A program made the translations under genes and the position numbers. Below, in pieces: positions 1 to 12,745 of a DNA stretch of 64,000 bases (position 1 is its first letter; each line of letters opens with the position of its first letter). A model generated the notes under the pieces. It was given only the letters and a program-made list of their open reading frames with translations, was not told the DNA's origin and did no database searches. The DNA is from Peromyscus leucopus (Eukaryota; Chordata; Mammalia; Rodentia; Cricetidae): assembly GCF_004664715.2 (NCBI RefSeq), contig NC_051083.1, forward strand, positions 101,709,661 to 101,773,660, given 5' to 3'.

Positions 1-68
1 TCAATTTCTTCTGATGGTACATAGAAAATACTACAGTGGTCAACAGCACCAAGATTTTGAATAGAGAG

Positions 69-100
<32 letters not shown>

Positions 101-566
101 GAATCCTAAAGGATGGAAAATAAGGTGACCATAAGAGGAAACCGGCATGGAAGTCAATGGCCCTTGGCCACAAAAGGACATCAAGCCCCAGAATGAGACT
201 CAGAGCTCATTACTAAAGCAAACTGAATTGCAATAGCAAAAGCAATACAATTTAAATAAGTAGTGTAAGAGAAAGAACTTATGACTAATCCTCTAGCAAT
301 CTAAATCAAAGACCAATTCAAACTACTTTTGGAAAATTCCTTTCCTACTTTAGGCAGCTTCACCTGAATGATATTATGACTTCTAAGCCTGGAATACTTG
401 AGAATTTGTGACTCAATTTTAACTCCAGGACATAATACATTCCCAGATGTGGGAGAACTTACAGGGGTGCATTTTGGTGTTCTGAGCAACAGAAAATTCC
501 AGGGCCAGAAAGGTCAAAGCTTTATTTTGTGTATCAGGAGATAAAGAGGTTAAACAGTCACAGAAT
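1..566. other. No gene; poly-T run at 69-92
   Basis: I see no coding exon or recognisable transposon here. A run of about 24 T lies at 69-92 and could be the tail of an old minus-strand retroelement whose body I cannot identify. Confidence 0.5.
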
Positions 567-662
567 GGAGGAAGGAAGGAAGGAAGGAAGGAAGGAAGGA
601 AGGAAGGAAGAAGGAAGCAAGGAAGCAAGGAAAGAAGGAAGCAAGGAAGGAAAGAAGGAAGG
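567..662 (+). repeat. (GGAA)n microsatellite
   Basis: A purine-only tract of GGAA units, interrupted towards its 3' end by GCAA and AGAA variants. It produces meaningless Lys/Glu/Gly-rich reading frames. Confidence 0.95.
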
Positions 663-903
663 CCATCCAGTTCAACTTGTTTCTTCCTTGTCATTCTCTG
701 CATCTTACTCCTCTAAATTTCTCACCATCATAACTATAGTCTTTAATTCTGGTCTATAGGAAAGCTTAGGTCAATCTATAATTTCTATCTGTAGCTTCCT
801 CTCAGGGGTTATTACTGGTTGAGTAGGAGTGATGCTGCACATTCACTAGAGAAGATTCTAGCAACACAGTCCAGCATGTATTTAAGAATATTAACATTTT
901 ATA

Positions 904-1105
904 GGATGGAGGGGTAGCACAGAGGTAAAGAACACTTTACCTTGCAGGGGACCTAGGTTTGGTAGACTTCTATAACTCCAGTGCCACAGGATCTGACAGC
1001 CTCTTCTGACCTCAGCGGGCATCTGGCTCTTCCACAGAGAAGAGAAACACAAACAAACACACACATAAAAAGTAAAACAACAAATATTTTTTAAAAAAAA
1101 TAAGG
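904..1105 (+). repeat. B2/B3-type SINE
   Basis: A tRNA-like head (ggatggaggggtagcacag, then aggtaaagaacac) is followed by the B2-family body with 'ctcttctgacctcagcgggcat' and an A-rich tail of aaac/aaat units. It is diverged, so it is an old copy. Confidence 0.65.
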
Positions 1106-1290
1106 AATCATAGCCTTTGGGAGAGACATATTTTCAAAGGTCCAGTTAGAATTATGTGTGTGATGGTGAACACTAGGCAAAAACTATCTCCACAGCTGAA
1201 TGACACAACTTTGAAATTATAAGGAGAACAATTACTTTTACATTTGCATTTCTTTTCTTTTCTTCCTTCCTTCCTTTATTTCTTTCTCTC

Positions 1291-1436
1291 TTTTTTTGTG
1301 AGACAGGGTTTCTCTGTGTAACCATGGATATACTGGAACTCACTCTGTAGACCAGGCTGGCTTTAGACTCACAGAGATCAACCTGCCTCTGCCTCCTGAG
1401 TACAGAGATTAAAGGCATGTGTGACCATCGCCTGAC
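1291..1436 (-). repeat. B1 SINE
   Basis: Reverse complement of B1: 'gagacagggtttctctgtg' near the left and 'gattaaaggcatgtg' near the right, with the poly-T (tail) on the left next to a TTCC-rich tract. Confidence 0.9.
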
Positions 1437-1651
1437 TATATTTTCTAATCAGAAATTCCACATCAAAGATCAGACTTATTGTAGTGAAATTAGTAACAAT
1501 TATACTGTTCAAGTAATATAAAAGTTCTTTCCTACCCAGAAATAATAGACTAAGTGGCTTCACCATTGGTGATCTTAGCACAAAGGAAAAGTTAAGCTTG
1601 TCCTGAAATATGGGCTGAAGAGGAAAAGTCAATGAATTAAAAATAGATCAA

Positions 1652-1717
1652 GGCTAGAATATGTCTCAGTTGGTAGAGTGCTTGTCCTGTATGCATCACA
1701 GCATTGAAAAAAAAAAA
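1652..1717 (+). repeat. ID SINE, diverged
   Basis: 'ggctagaatatgtctcag', then 'ttggtagagtgcttgtcctgt', ending in a 10-12 A tail: the tRNA-Ala-derived ID/BC1 layout. Confidence 0.65.
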
Positions 1718-1868
1718 CCTCAATTTCTCTTCCTCCCCTTTCATATCTGAAAATATATCCCATATGAGTCAATAACAGCATACACAAAGTCAAAGATTGC
1801 ATCTATCCAAATCAATGATAAGTAAAGAACATTCTCAAACCTGACCACAGAGATCCAATAAAAAAAGA

Positions 1869-2024
1869 TGAATGTGTTGCTATATGCCTATAATTGCAAC
1901 TATTCAGAAGGTTGTAGCAGGAGTAAACCATTTCAGGTCCAGCCCTCAATACATAGTAACACCTTGTCAAACATTCCTGACTAAGTAAACACAAACAAAT
2001 GAACAAAAAAACAAAAAAGCAACT
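1869..2024 (+). repeat. Old B1-like SINE
   Basis: Body resembles B1 (tgcctataattgcaac, ttcaggtccagccctcaa, acaccttgtcaaac) with an A-rich aaacaaa tail. It is heavily diverged. Confidence 0.6.
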
Positions 2025-2149
2025 AAAAAATAGCACATGAGCACATACAAAACCTATAAAGCATCAGAAACACTGAGAAAAGAAAACCTGAAAATTAAAA
2101 TACTGAAGGAAGGTGGATATTTACTTATTTGTTTGTTTGTATATCTATC

Positions 2150-2152
2150 TAT

Positions 2153-2195
<43 letters not shown>

Positions 2196-2197
2196 TT
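2150..2197 (+). repeat. (ATTT)n microsatellite
   Basis: Twelve or so uninterrupted ATTT units directly abut the next B1. This is the expanded poly-A tail of that minus-strand SINE. Confidence 0.95.
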
Positions 2198-2348
2198 GGG
2201 GTTTTTGAGACAGAGTTTCTCTGTGTAGCTTTTGGAGCCTGTCCTAGAACTCACTCTGTAGGCCAAGCTGGTCTTGAACTCACAGAGATTCACCTGCCTC
2301 TGCATCCCGAGTGCTGGAATTAAAGGCGTGCATCACCACCACCCAGCC
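2198..2348 (-). repeat. B1 SINE
   Basis: Contains 'gagacagagtttctctgtg', 'ggtcttgaactcacagag' and 'attaaaggcgtgcatcacc', the reverse-complement B1 landmarks in order. Confidence 0.92.
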
Positions 2349-3163
2349 AGGAAGGTGGATCTTAACTGGAGTTATGTGAGTGCTGGACAGAAATTCATTT
2401 GGGCTAGAGCATCACTGACTAGGTCAAAATTTTCCACCAATATGTCAGTGGTTGGTCTGGAAATCCTGGACAGTAATCATGCTACAGACTAGGCAGATAA
2501 TGGTCAACTAGCCAGCAGACTATGAAGGAAAGCTCTGGACTGTCTAGTTGAAAGACAGCATGAAAACAAATGCTCATTCTCTGCTCACAAACATTATTTC
2601 TTTCTGTTGGAATTAACGAGGCATATATGGCCAACAGTTTGATTATACACAAGTGGATTGTATTGATCCACAGCTTATATTCCCCCTGAATAAAAGATGT
2701 ACTTGCCTGAGTTGCTGAAAGTGCTACTAAAAAGTAGGTTCTAGATACAGAGAACTGCCTTACCCAAGGACACACACTTTCCCAGTGGCCTGTACCCAAC
2801 AGCCAACTCAGGCAGTAATATTAAAGCATAATAAAAATCTTGACCAATTGGGCAATTGAGAGTACAAGACATGCTAGGAGTATATTACAAATTGACTTTT
2901 CTTACCGTGCCATTTCATTACTGAGTATTAGAGCTCCTAGAAGAGTCTAAACTATGGCAACATTGAAAAAATAATGATAATGCAAAAAAAGAGAACATTA
3001 GATGTGAGATACCTATTACCTATTATGAAGAGATATTAAGTAGATACTATGTAAGTATGGAGCACAAATAAAAGGGGACTGCATGATAAAATAAAAGATT
3101 TGAACAAAATCTGGACTTTGCCAGTATTATTAGATAATTTGTTCAGAACACAACCAAAGAATT
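2349..3163. other. No gene seen
   Basis: No exon-like signal. The 105-codon minus frame at 2482-2799 has no family resemblance. The stretch could hide an old LTR that I cannot name. Confidence 0.4.
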
Positions 3164-3365
3164 AAGAAAATAACAAGCTGGGCGTTGGTGGCGCACGCCT
3201 TTAATCCCAGCACTCGGGAGGCAGAGCCAGGCGGATCTCTGTGAGTTCTAGGCCAGCCTGGGCTACAGAGTGAGTTACAGGAAAAGGCGCAAAGCTACAC
3301 AGAGAAACCCTGTCTTGAAAAACCAAAAAAAAAAAAAAAACTAAGAAAAAAAAAGAAAATAACAA
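3164..3365 (+). repeat. Young B1 SINE with target duplication
   Basis: B1 body starts at 3177 (gctgggcgttggtggcgcac) and ends in a 17-A tail plus A-rich sequence. A 13-bp direct repeat, aagaaaataacaa, flanks it at 3164-3176 and 3353-3365. The internal 'ggaaaaggcgcaaagctac' form is the type I associate with cricetid rodents. Confidence 0.95.
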
Positions 3366-3589
3366 ATTAGAAAAATAAAACCCTAAAAACAATACCAAAA
3401 TGAATACATATCTGAATATTTCTTGTTTGTTTAATAAGAAAATGCTAAAGACTCAAATTTAAAAATTCATGCCTCAGACACAGAAGTGAGCTCAGAAAGA
3501 TCCTAGGTACATGTTAATAGAAACAACTCACACATTTATTACTAACAATATGGTAAGACAAAAATTTAGAACACAGTATCATTTCAAAT

Positions 3590-3840
3590 TACTCAAACCT
3601 GGAAATGATTTATATGTCCTTGATTAGCTCTATATGTGTATGACTCGAAAGCAGCAATATCATAGAATAATGCTCAGTGGAAATGTTGTATGCACACAAC
3701 ACCAAGGGTAAATCTCCTGGTATAATCAGATACTAAGTTTCCACTTATATAACATTTTTGGAATGCAATATATATAAAGAGAATGGACTAGCAATTGCAA
3801 AAGATTAAGGGAGTATGCTAAAGAACAGCATGAGGAGCTT
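3590..3840 (+). repeat. Ancient L1 (L1M-type) ORF2 3' end
   Basis: Phrases such as 'aataatgctcagtggaaatg', 'caagggtaaatctcctgg' and 'tttccacttatataac' match the C-terminal ORF2/early 3' UTR of old mammalian L1s. All reading frames are broken. Confidence 0.5.
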
Positions 3841-4044
3841 AGTAGTAATGGACATGTCCTGACTCTTTACCATCTTAATTTCCCTGCATGCTTGGTCTTT
3901 TTAAAATCCTTGTCAACATACATGTTTAGATATTGTACTATAGTTAGGAGAGGTATTACCATTTGAGGAATCTATGCAAAGTGTATGACGATCTTTCTGG
4001 ATTATTTATTACAAATATGTGTAGACTTAAACATAGTTTTAAAT

Positions 4045-4180
4045 AGCCAAGTGTCATGGAACAGGCCATTAATTCTGGCACTCAGGAATTAGAGGCAGGT
4101 AGATTTCGGTGAGTTTTGAGGCCCTCCTAGTCTTTACAAGTGAGTTCTAAGACAGGATACATAAGACCCTGTCTCAAAAG
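4045..4180 (+). repeat. B1 SINE, diverged
   Basis: B1 landmarks 'gccaagtgtcatggaaca', 'ggcactcaggaattagag' and 'gaccctgtctcaaaa' occur in order. Confidence 0.75.
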
Positions 4181-5559
4181 TAGTTATATATCTGGCTCTT
4201 TTATGAAACATGTTATATTAAGGGGTCGAGTATATAGGTACCATTGTAGCAAACCAAGAATACAGTATGGGACCAGAGCTGAGGTGGAATTTGCACAGGT
4301 GAAGAAAAAGTTATAATGTTGGCAGATATCAAGTTCTATAATTAACAGGGCTTGCTAATGTAATAAAAGAATCAAAGGGACTCCAAGATTTGGCTTAGTC
4401 TTCTTATAGAACTGACTAGAAGGATTTTAAAAAGACCAAGCATGCAGGGAAGTTAAGATACACTAGAGTGGAACTGTCTATTAGTAAAATTGAATTATTA
4501 AGTATAAAGCAGAATGTATAATCATGATAACAGTGTGGAGAAAGAGCTGTCAAAATTCCCAGCATATAGATGGCAGTTAACATCAGAAACTAAAAAGTGA
4601 CTTGAGAGAAGAACACTAACAGAAAAGGAAAAGAAATGGATTTTAACCCAAGACAGAGGAGGAGCACATAAGAGTTGATCCTCCTGAAAGAAGAACCAAT
4701 TAAATGGCACTGGGAAGCTTTAGAAAAGGCAGCAATTGCCATTAGAATGACCTGGTCAGTTTTGTCAAATCCCTGAATGGCAAAGTCCAATAACCATGGT
4801 AATGTAACTAAAGAATATCATATCAAGGAAGTCAATGGTGAAATTGATCAGGGTTATCTCAGATGTATTAATAAAAAGATTCTAGGAAATAGTAAGGAAA
4901 GAAACAGATACATTAACTTAACCTTTGATATTATCAGAAAAGTTTGCTAGATTTGTATGGTAATCACTGGAAGGGCAGAGCTTTGTTAGAGGAAGCATAG
5001 ATCTGAGACACTAAAACATTCACATATATTAACAGGAATAATATATCACAAATTGTTAGTGATAGAGGAAGGAAGAAGGTTAGAATTATAGAGATAATGC
5101 CTTGAAAAATAAGGAGGATAGAGTCCAGAAACTATTATGAGAATTTGTTGATTATGTGTTACAAGGCATATCATTTGAAATGATGTTGGTGCAGGTTGAG
5201 AGGGAATCTGGTGGTAGGCAGATGGGTCACTTCCTGTTGGCAGCTTTTCTCTCTGAAGTATAACAAAAATCAGTCAGATAGATCTTTGTTCAATCTTGAT
5301 TCTCCAAGTTCCTTAACTCTCTTAATTGTGTGATATGATCTTTGTTGTTTTAAGGACTTTGTATCCTCTAACTCTTTCCATACTTAACCTACTCCAGGCC
5401 ACACAAACTCTCAAAACAGTGTTTTTCTGTCTCAGATGTATGATTTTCTGTTCTCTAGAAATGTGATGTTATTTGAAGAGATATGTCTATATCTTGTGTT
5501 ATGGAAAGATCAACAACATAGTCCACATGTGGACAACTCCAGTTCTTCATCTTTTAAAC
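4181..5559. other. No gene seen
   Basis: No exon-like frames and no repeat family that I can name. Single-copy-looking AT-rich DNA. Confidence 0.4.
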
Positions 5560-5859
5560 ACTTGACTTAAAAACAGCATCACAAAAGAGAATGAATATGC
5601 AGAAGTAGCATAGTCACTTCAGAAAACTCTTGGGTTTCTCCTTGAAAACTGCTGGTGTCTGTGATGAATGGTCCTATCTTCTAATAGCAATTTTTTCCAC
5701 TTTGTCTAATATAGAATCAAATGTGACAAAGAGGAACTTTGGGAAGTGGTACACTGTGGTACTGAATAGAGAATGATATTGTAACCTCTTCTGGCAGTGC
5801 AGGGATAAGTGGACTCTTCACAGTTCCCAAAGTCACCTCAATCAAGTAGCCGAAAGATG

Positions 5860-6415
5860 TTACATTATGCAGAAAATAGCATCTGTGGAGTGTTCTGCCC
5901 TAAATGGGGCATGTATATCACACCTCCTTCACTCAGGTTCAAGGAACATGAAAAAAAGAGGGTATAGAAAGATTCTAAGAGCCAGAGGTGAGAGAGAACT
6001 ATGAAAAATAGTGGCTTCCAGACATTATATGGTTGTTATACTAATGAACTGAACTCATTGCAACTGTGGTAACTCCCAGTCAATGTCACTAAGAATTCAA
6101 ACACAGATTGAGGAGAAACACAGGAGCTCCCACCCTTAGCTGGCAAGTTACTGACAGGCAATGGCTGTGAGAAGAGGAAGAATCACATTTTTATAGGATG
6201 TAGAGACTGGTAGGCTACCCATCCTCCAGTGGAGGGCCCTATAGTCATTCACATAGAGGAAGCACTAAAAATGCACAAGTGCCTATAAACATTGAGCAGC
6301 GTGAAGTTGAGAGAGAGAGATGGAAGATCCATCGGGAGCTGGAGGCTGACAGTGGTAGATAGATGAATTAAATACATTGTGTGCATGTATGAAATTACTA
6401 TTTTTTAAAAAAAAA
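5860..6415 (+). repeat. L1 (Lx-type) 3' UTR
   Basis: Matches the rodent Lx 3' UTR layout: 'aagattctaagagccagagg', 'cccatcctccagtggaggg' and the terminal 'cattgtgtgcatgtatgaaa' followed by T/A-rich tail. Some upstream sequence (from about 5560) may belong to the same element. Confidence 0.65.
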
Positions 6416-6500
6416 ACAGTCCTTTCATGATCAACTTTTGTAATCCTTATACTTATTTTTTACTCATCATGAATAACCATCCATAAATAATTGTGTGCAT

Positions 6501-6505
6501 GTGTG

Positions 6506-6551
<46 letters not shown>
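6501..6551 (+). repeat. (GT)n microsatellite
   Basis: A run of GT units flanked by GCAT variants. The Cys/Val frame across it is not a gene. Confidence 0.95.
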
Positions 6552-6553
<2 letters not shown>

Positions 6554-6555
6554 CA

Positions 6556-6842
6556 TGTATGCTTGTGCATACACATGTAGAAGCCCAAGTTCAATGGTAG
6601 GTGTCTTTGTTGATTACTCTTCAACTTATGTTTTGAGAAAGGTTCTGTTGTTGAGCCTGGATCTTTCCAAGGTACACTGGCTCATCAGCAAGACCCAGGG
6701 ATGAACCTGTCTCTACTCCCAAACACTGGAATTACAAGGATGCACTACAAAGACCAGCTTATTTGTGTGGGTGTTGAGGATCCAACAAAGACTTTCATGC
6801 TTCTAAGGCAAGCACTTTACTGATAAAGTCACTGTCCAAGCC
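6556..6842 (-). repeat. B4-type SINE
   Basis: Reverse complement of an ID/B1-type dimer: it ends with 'gcaagcactttactgataaa', the tRNA-derived head read backwards, and begins in a GT-rich tail. Confidence 0.5.
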
Positions 6843-7154
6843 TCCTACAACATGTTTATTAAATACTAAATTACTTTCTCTATCATCACAATTTCTTGAA
6901 AGAAAATACTTTCTTTTGTTTGTTGTTGTTATCCCAGAATACAAAGTAGTGCCTAGCATATAGTCATGATCAATACAAGTTGGTTAAATGGATGAATAGA
7001 AGGGATTTCTTTTTCAATAAATAGAGTTAACTATCTCTACTTCTCTATGAACTCATTTAAGAATTGAGCAAATAATTGCATGTTTAAAAGTAACTACCAC
7101 CACTTTAAGCACACATAGGTATCCAAAATAATAGTAGTTCATTTATACCTGAAA

Positions 7155-7545
7155 ATAGAAGTATTACTGTGGAAAATTCCTTTACACTGTGTGAATATTT
7201 GCCACTATGATTGGTTTAATAAACAAGTTGGCTGGCCAATAGCTGAACAGGATAAAATTAGGCAGGAAAGCCAAACCGAAAATGATGGGATGAGAAAAGG
7301 CAGAGTCAGGACTCACCAGCCAGACACAGAGGGAGCAGGAGATGAACATGCCATGCTAATAAAGGTACTACCACATGGCAGAGTATGAATAAGGAATATG
7401 AATTAAACTTAAATTCATAAATAAGAGCTAGTTATTAATAAGCCTGAGCTATTGGCTTAACATTTACAATTAATGTAAGCCTCTGTGTAATAATTTGGAT
7501 GTGGATCCTGGGATGAAAAAATTCCACCTACAAAGTATCTTGAGG
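7155..7545 (+). repeat. LTR-like rodent repeat (mys-type family)
   Basis: Shares the core 'ggctggccaatagctgaaca', then 'taataagcctgagctattgg' and 'agcctctgtgtaataatttg', with the copies at 30660, 49795 (-) and 53333. I take it as a solo LTR of a cricetid ERV. The assignment to the mys/MysERV group is by memory only. Confidence 0.55.
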
Positions 7546-8969
7546 AGGATCTCACTGATAATATATCAATAAGACAATAAAGATATTTTTCAATTCTAGG
7601 CATGATTTGGACTCATGAACTGAATTACCTTTGTTAGCCCACTACATAGTATCTGGTTCCATATTAAAAGCATAAGATAGAAACCTTGTCATTTAATGCA
7701 CACAAAAGCTATTAGAACACCAGAGTCATACTCATAGACATAAAGTTGAATCTCTTTTAATGGGTCACTATGTATGATGCTGAAGGAGCCATATCCATCA
7801 AAGGATCTTGTCAAAGTGTATGAAGATTTCCCAATATTACAGTCATTTTTAGACATTCTACTGATTCTGATGGCCAAAGTCATGACTGGTAATATGTGAT
7901 TTATTATTGTATTAGTTAATATAGGTCGGCACTTTACTTCCACACACTTCTTTCCTTAGAAGATCTGCTATTGGATCAAGAGAAGATAAACCGTGCCTTA
8001 CTATATAATACAAAGTAGAAAGAAGAAAACTTACATTATTCAGTAAGTCCACTGATGGTTGTTCCTGGAAAAAAAGAAAAAAGTCCAGCCAGATGCCCAT
8101 ATATTATCCCAAGAAGTCCTTAATGTGTTTTATGAATAAAATTTAAGGTTCTAACCACTTAGTGACCTTATTTTGAAGAAAAAACTGGAAGTAACTTCAT
8201 AATTTTGAATTTATGTGTTGTGTGACAAAATAGTAGATTTTAAACAGACTGCTTACATTTGTGTAATGAATGGGGAAGTACCAAAGGGGACTGGATTATA
8301 ATTGAATGGAAGAGAATAGAAAGAGACGAGAAAAGGGATGCCATTCGAAGTGCTAATTGCCTTCATACACCATAAGCTGGCTTTTTTTTTAAAAATGTAC
8401 AGCTTCTTCAGTTCAGATGGGCACAAGGAATATCAGGACCCAGGAATCACTCCATTCAGTCCTTCAAGAGTGAAGCTTAAGGACTCATATTTTAATTGAT
8501 CTACAGTTTGTGTTTGCATTGCTCAGTCATGATCAAAAAACATTGGGTTAATTTTCCTGGGTTACTTTTCTTCTCTGATATTGATTCTCTAGTATACTAT
8601 CAGTTATTGATTTATCACATATACCTTGGTAAGATTCTGTTGGAGATAAAGCACTGTTTATGCATCAGTCTTCAACCCAGAAATCTCCCTTACTATGTGT
8701 GCTTAATTATTGCAAAGCCCAAGATATACCTTGTATATCTTGAAAACAGAGAAGCCCCAAATAAATGTTCCCATACAGAAGGGATGTTTGGTAAATAGAT
8801 GAACCAGTGAACTGCTCAAGGGTGGCTCCAGAAAGCAGAAGGTACCAGACAAATCAAGTGATCCTCTCAATGTTCAATGACTCCAGATTGTACAGACAAG
8901 TATTTTATCCAATCTCATGTTTTCTTCACATGTACAAAATCAAAATGCTTGGCATTAGAATAGATATGA
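7546..8969. other. No gene seen
   Basis: No exon or named repeat. A 100-codon + frame at 8496-8798 is stop-free but has no recognisable similarity and no splice or promoter context. Confidence 0.4.
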
Positions 8970-9285
8970 ACGGGACTGGGGAGGTGGCTCTTATAGTTTA
9001 GATCATCAGCATCCATCAAAAAGCCAATTATGCTACACACCTGTCTGTAACTAGCACAGGGATGGCAAAGACAGGAGGATTTTGGGGGCTTCCTGACACC
9101 CACACTAGCTCCAGGTTCACTGAAAGACCTGATAGAACAGGCAACCCATAGTTCTCCTCTGAACAGCCAAGTGCATACACAAACACACATGCATGCACAA
9201 TACAAACTCACACACACATGCACACATGCACATACACACATACCACCACTACCACCATCACCTCCACCACCAAAAAAAAAAAATA
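8970..9285 (+). repeat. B4-type SINE
   Basis: Head 'gggactggggaggtggctct', a B1-like middle ('gacaggaggattttgggggc', 'gctccaggttcactgaaaga') and a CA-rich tail ending in a short A run. Confidence 0.6.
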
Positions 9286-10330
9286 GGAACAAAAGGTAAG
9301 GTTGGATGTTGCTTTGCAAGGAAAAGTATAGGATTCATACATAAGTTTGAATTTCAGATAATGAATAATTTTAGTTTAAATATGCCTTCATGTGATGTAT
9401 GGGACAATCTTTGTACTAAACATTTCTATTTTCTAAACCTGACAAACTCATCTAACTGGATAATCAAAATAATGAAGGAAAAAGTACTTCTAATTTGTCC
9501 ATGCAGTAATCTCACCAGCAGGGAAATAATAGCATGGTTTAGCAAAGAAAATTAAACCAAGAATAGATAAAGGCCTTCAATAGTGAATGCTTGACTTCAG
9601 TTTCTTCACCTGAGAAACAAAAGAATTAAACTAGATCATTCCTTACAACTTTCTTTACAGGCTGGCATTTTATGTCCTTTTGTAAAAGGGTCCATCTGTA
9701 CTTCCTAGACATGTTTAAGATGTTTGTGTCTTATTCTAGATCTCTTGGTGCGGATGTTGTCTATACTTGTAATTTGTCAATATCTCTCACAGTAATTGGT
9801 AGACAACAACTATGCATAATACCTATCCCACTTCAAACAATAATGTAGATAGGGACTTTTCTTCATCAAGTTTTCAGGCTACATGTGACCTGAGAGAAGA
9901 CCATACAAAAGCGTTTGAACCTTTTTCCTTTATTAGCATAACTATTGCAGTATCTTCCTTTTTCAAATAAAAACATCCTAGCCTTGTGACAGATTATTAA
10001 ACTGTGCTCCTTTTATCTCTCTTTTGTTCCAAAACAGGTGTTAGCTGAGTCTTATTATTATTATCTTGGAGTGAAAATTGCATATCAGTCCCCATCCTAT
10101 TAGGAAACTAAGTTAATGAGGAGAGAAAGGTGTCACATTGCCTGGATTCATTTTCACTCCATCCTTAGAGAGAAGGATGCTAGATCTTTGGTCCACAGTC
10201 ATTGGAATTTCTCTCACTAAAACAATTCCATTATCTAAGAAGCCGTAAGATCTGCAATTCCAGTCTGTACTAATTGATTTTTCCTCCATACATCTGATGA
10301 CAATGGGAGAGGTTTTATTCAACTAACGTC
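9286..10330. other. No gene seen
   Basis: No named repeat. The 120-codon frame at 9193-9555 begins in the CA tail of the SINE and is not supported as a gene. Confidence 0.4.
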
Positions 10331-10860
10331 GATTTCATTGTCAAGTCCTCACTGTAGGCCGAACTCCATGCTGTCAGCCAGTTCCTTCATTCCACGTGAG
10401 GAGCTCTGTTCTCTAACTCTTTCCTATTAATTAATCACTATCTTTATACACGTAATAAATAGCATGACTGCCAGCTAAAAGACAAGCATGTTAGTGCTAA
10501 AATACAGGGGTTTTTCCCACTGAAAACCACTTCAGACAGCATAAATATCAGCCTCAGTGTGATGTTTTGCCATATAAATAACAGAAATTGTCTTAACTGG
10601 TTATTTTCAAGCACTGGTTTAAAAGAAGCCAGGGAAACTGAAACCTTTTGACAAGATTTTAAGGCGAGATTCTGTACAAAATGTCATAATTATAAGCACC
10701 TGTTAATTACCATCTTATCTACATTTGTCATGAATTATAATTGTTCAGCTCAATTGAAGGGATTTTTTTATATCTAAGAGGAGGCAATTTTTAATGATCA
10801 TCTCAAGTTTGACAAGATGTAAGCTGCATTCATTTTATTACATTTTTATGTAAATTATTT
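10331..10860. other. Repeat-free AT-rich block, possible conserved noncoding DNA
   Basis: Repeat-free by eye, with several TAATTA/ATTA homeodomain-type sites (for example 'ctgttaattaccatctta', 'catgaattataattgttc'). It has the look of a conserved noncoding element, but this rests only on composition and motif impression. Confidence 0.25.
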
Positions 10861-11165
10861 TTATTAGTTCTTTGAAGATTTTATACATTTTTAATCACAG
10901 TCATCCCATGCCCTCATATCTCCCAGATCCATTGCCCCTTCCCTACCCATCTAACTTTGTGTCTACTTTTTAAAAATGTTTAACCCATCAAATTCAGTTG
11001 GTGCTGCCCATATACTCTTGGATGCATGGCCTTCCAGTGGAGTGTGGAAGGGGATGTTATTGGCCTTGGAATATTTTTCATAGAGACAAATGCAGAGAAG
11101 ATGTTGCTAGGATACAAGAGGTAATTATATTGTGGGAAGCTGTGGTAAGGATATTTGTTGTTCCC
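10861..11165 (-). repeat. L1 (Lx-type) 3' UTR
   Basis: Reads in reverse as the Lx 3' end: 'taactttgtgtctacttttt', 'cagttggtgctgcccatata' and 'ttccagtggagtgtgg'. Confidence 0.75.
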
Positions 11166-11549
11166 TTTTTGTAGTCCTTCATTTTCTTTAACTGAGCTCT
11201 ACCCAGCCTATGCTCCATGGCCTTTCTTCACCACCTCCTCCTTTCTTGCTAGTTTCTCTAGAAGATCAGCACTGCTGTTGTTAAAATGATAAGTTCATTA
11301 GCTACATTTTTAATAAAATGAATTATTTACCCTAGCCTGTAACTAGACAGACAAGATCAGGCTTCACCAATAAATTTCTTTTCTTAATTTCATTAAAAAA
11401 AATTCCTTTGTAAAGAAAGTCCTTTACTTCAAATATCTGTATTGCTCCCACGGCCCAGATGACCTTCTTAAACCCCAGCATATCAACCTAGCAGCAGTTT
11501 CCTCTTATTCAAGATATTTGGTACTCCCAATGCCTACTTTTTTGTACAT
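11166..11549. other. No gene seen
   Basis: No exon or recognisable repeat. Confidence 0.35.
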
Positions 11550-11860
11550 TTATTTTTCTAGGTCTGGGTTACCTCATTCATCATGATCTTTGCTATGTCC
11601 ATCCATTTCCATCTTTCTTTGCAGCTAAATAATACTCCATAGTATGCGTATACCCCATTTCACTATCTGTTTGTCAATTGAAAGACATTGAGGTTGAATA
11701 GTAATGAGCATGACTAAGTTAGTGACTGTGGAGTAGGGTGCAGATTCCTTTGGGAAGATGGCAAGGGGTGGTATAGCTAGGTCATAGATTCATTTTTAGT
11801 TTTTTGTGGGTGAGGGTTCCACACTGATTTCCAGTTTGTAGTTTAACCCACCCACTTCCA
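11550..11860 (-). repeat. L1 ORF2 3' end
   Basis: Contains 'cagctaaataatactccata', the reverse complement of the conserved 'tactgga' ORF2 C-terminal block (read MEYYL on the minus strand), and 'ccacactgatttccag' further on. Frames are broken. Confidence 0.85.
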
Positions 11861-12394
11861 GCATTTGTTTTTGTGTTCTTTGCTTATTACATCTAGATCT
11901 TCTACTTTTCTTTGAGCCCTGCTATTCTAGCTCCTGCTTGATTAATTTTACTTGTAAGGCTTTCCTTGGAGTTTTCTAGTTGTTTTAATGTAGGCTCTGT
12001 TCCATCTTCATTTCAGCTTGAGTTCTCTTTGGAGTTACTATCTCTTCAGGAAATTCTGTTCTCAAGCCTAGATTGTCTTCATCATTTCCATCAGTCTTAG
12101 GGCATCATTCAAGCATGTATTCTTTTTAATCGCTTTGAGATGTTTCCTGTGTCTTCTGTAAACTCCTAGAATGTTTGTATAAAGTTTTGTCCTGGGCTTA
12201 CCCAAATACTTCTCGTTGGAGAATATTTCTATATAACTGATAGTTTTGGGGAGGAGAATGAAAGTGAGGAGATACTCCTTGGTCTTCCCATACTGTTTGC
12301 ATTCTTGTGATAAGATATTGGCATGGGGACTTCTTTTGTTAATTCTATATCTAATATGAATAGAGCAGGTTGGAGCAGAGCACAAGATATGAGA
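11861..12394 (-). repeat. Unresolved, probably L1-derived
   Basis: Follows the L1 ORF2 end directly and gives two overlapping minus frames (105 and 114 codons). I could not match either to ORF1 or ORF2, so the assignment is by position only. Confidence 0.3.
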
Positions 12395-12745
12395 AATATT
12401 AGGAGGTGTGTCCTTGTTGGAGGAGGTGTGTCACTGGAAGTAGGCTTTAAGATCTTAAGGGCCCATGTAATTCCCACTTCTCTCTCTGTCTGTCTCTCTG
12501 TCTGTCTCTCTGTCTCTGTCTCTCTCCTTCTCCCTCTCCCTCCTCCCTTTCCACTACTCATTCTCTGTCTCATGCTTCAGAATAAGATTTAAGCTCTCAC
12601 CTACTGCCCCTGCATCATCATTCTTGACTGCCTGATGACATGCCTCGGTTATGGACTCTGAAACTGTAAGTCCCAATAAACCTTTCCTTTTCTAAGTTGC
12701 CTTGGTCATAGTGCCACATTGTAGCAATGGAAAAAAACTAAGAAA
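12395..12745 (+). repeat. Medium reiterated rodent repeat with TC-rich insert
   Basis: Begins with the 'aggaggtgtgtccttgttgg' type of block and ends with 'cccaataaacctttcctttt' and 'gtagcaatggaaaaaaacta', the same 3' end as the copies near 51,739 and 55,245. A (TCTG/TCTC)n tract occupies 12481-12545. I do not know the family name with certainty. Confidence 0.6.

Noticed and set aside
529..759. Lys/Glu/Gly-rich small protein
   Set aside because: Translation of the GGAA microsatellite.
1652..1717. tRNA gene
   Set aside because: The tRNA-like sequence is followed by an A tail and lacks a complete cloverleaf, so it is an ID SINE.
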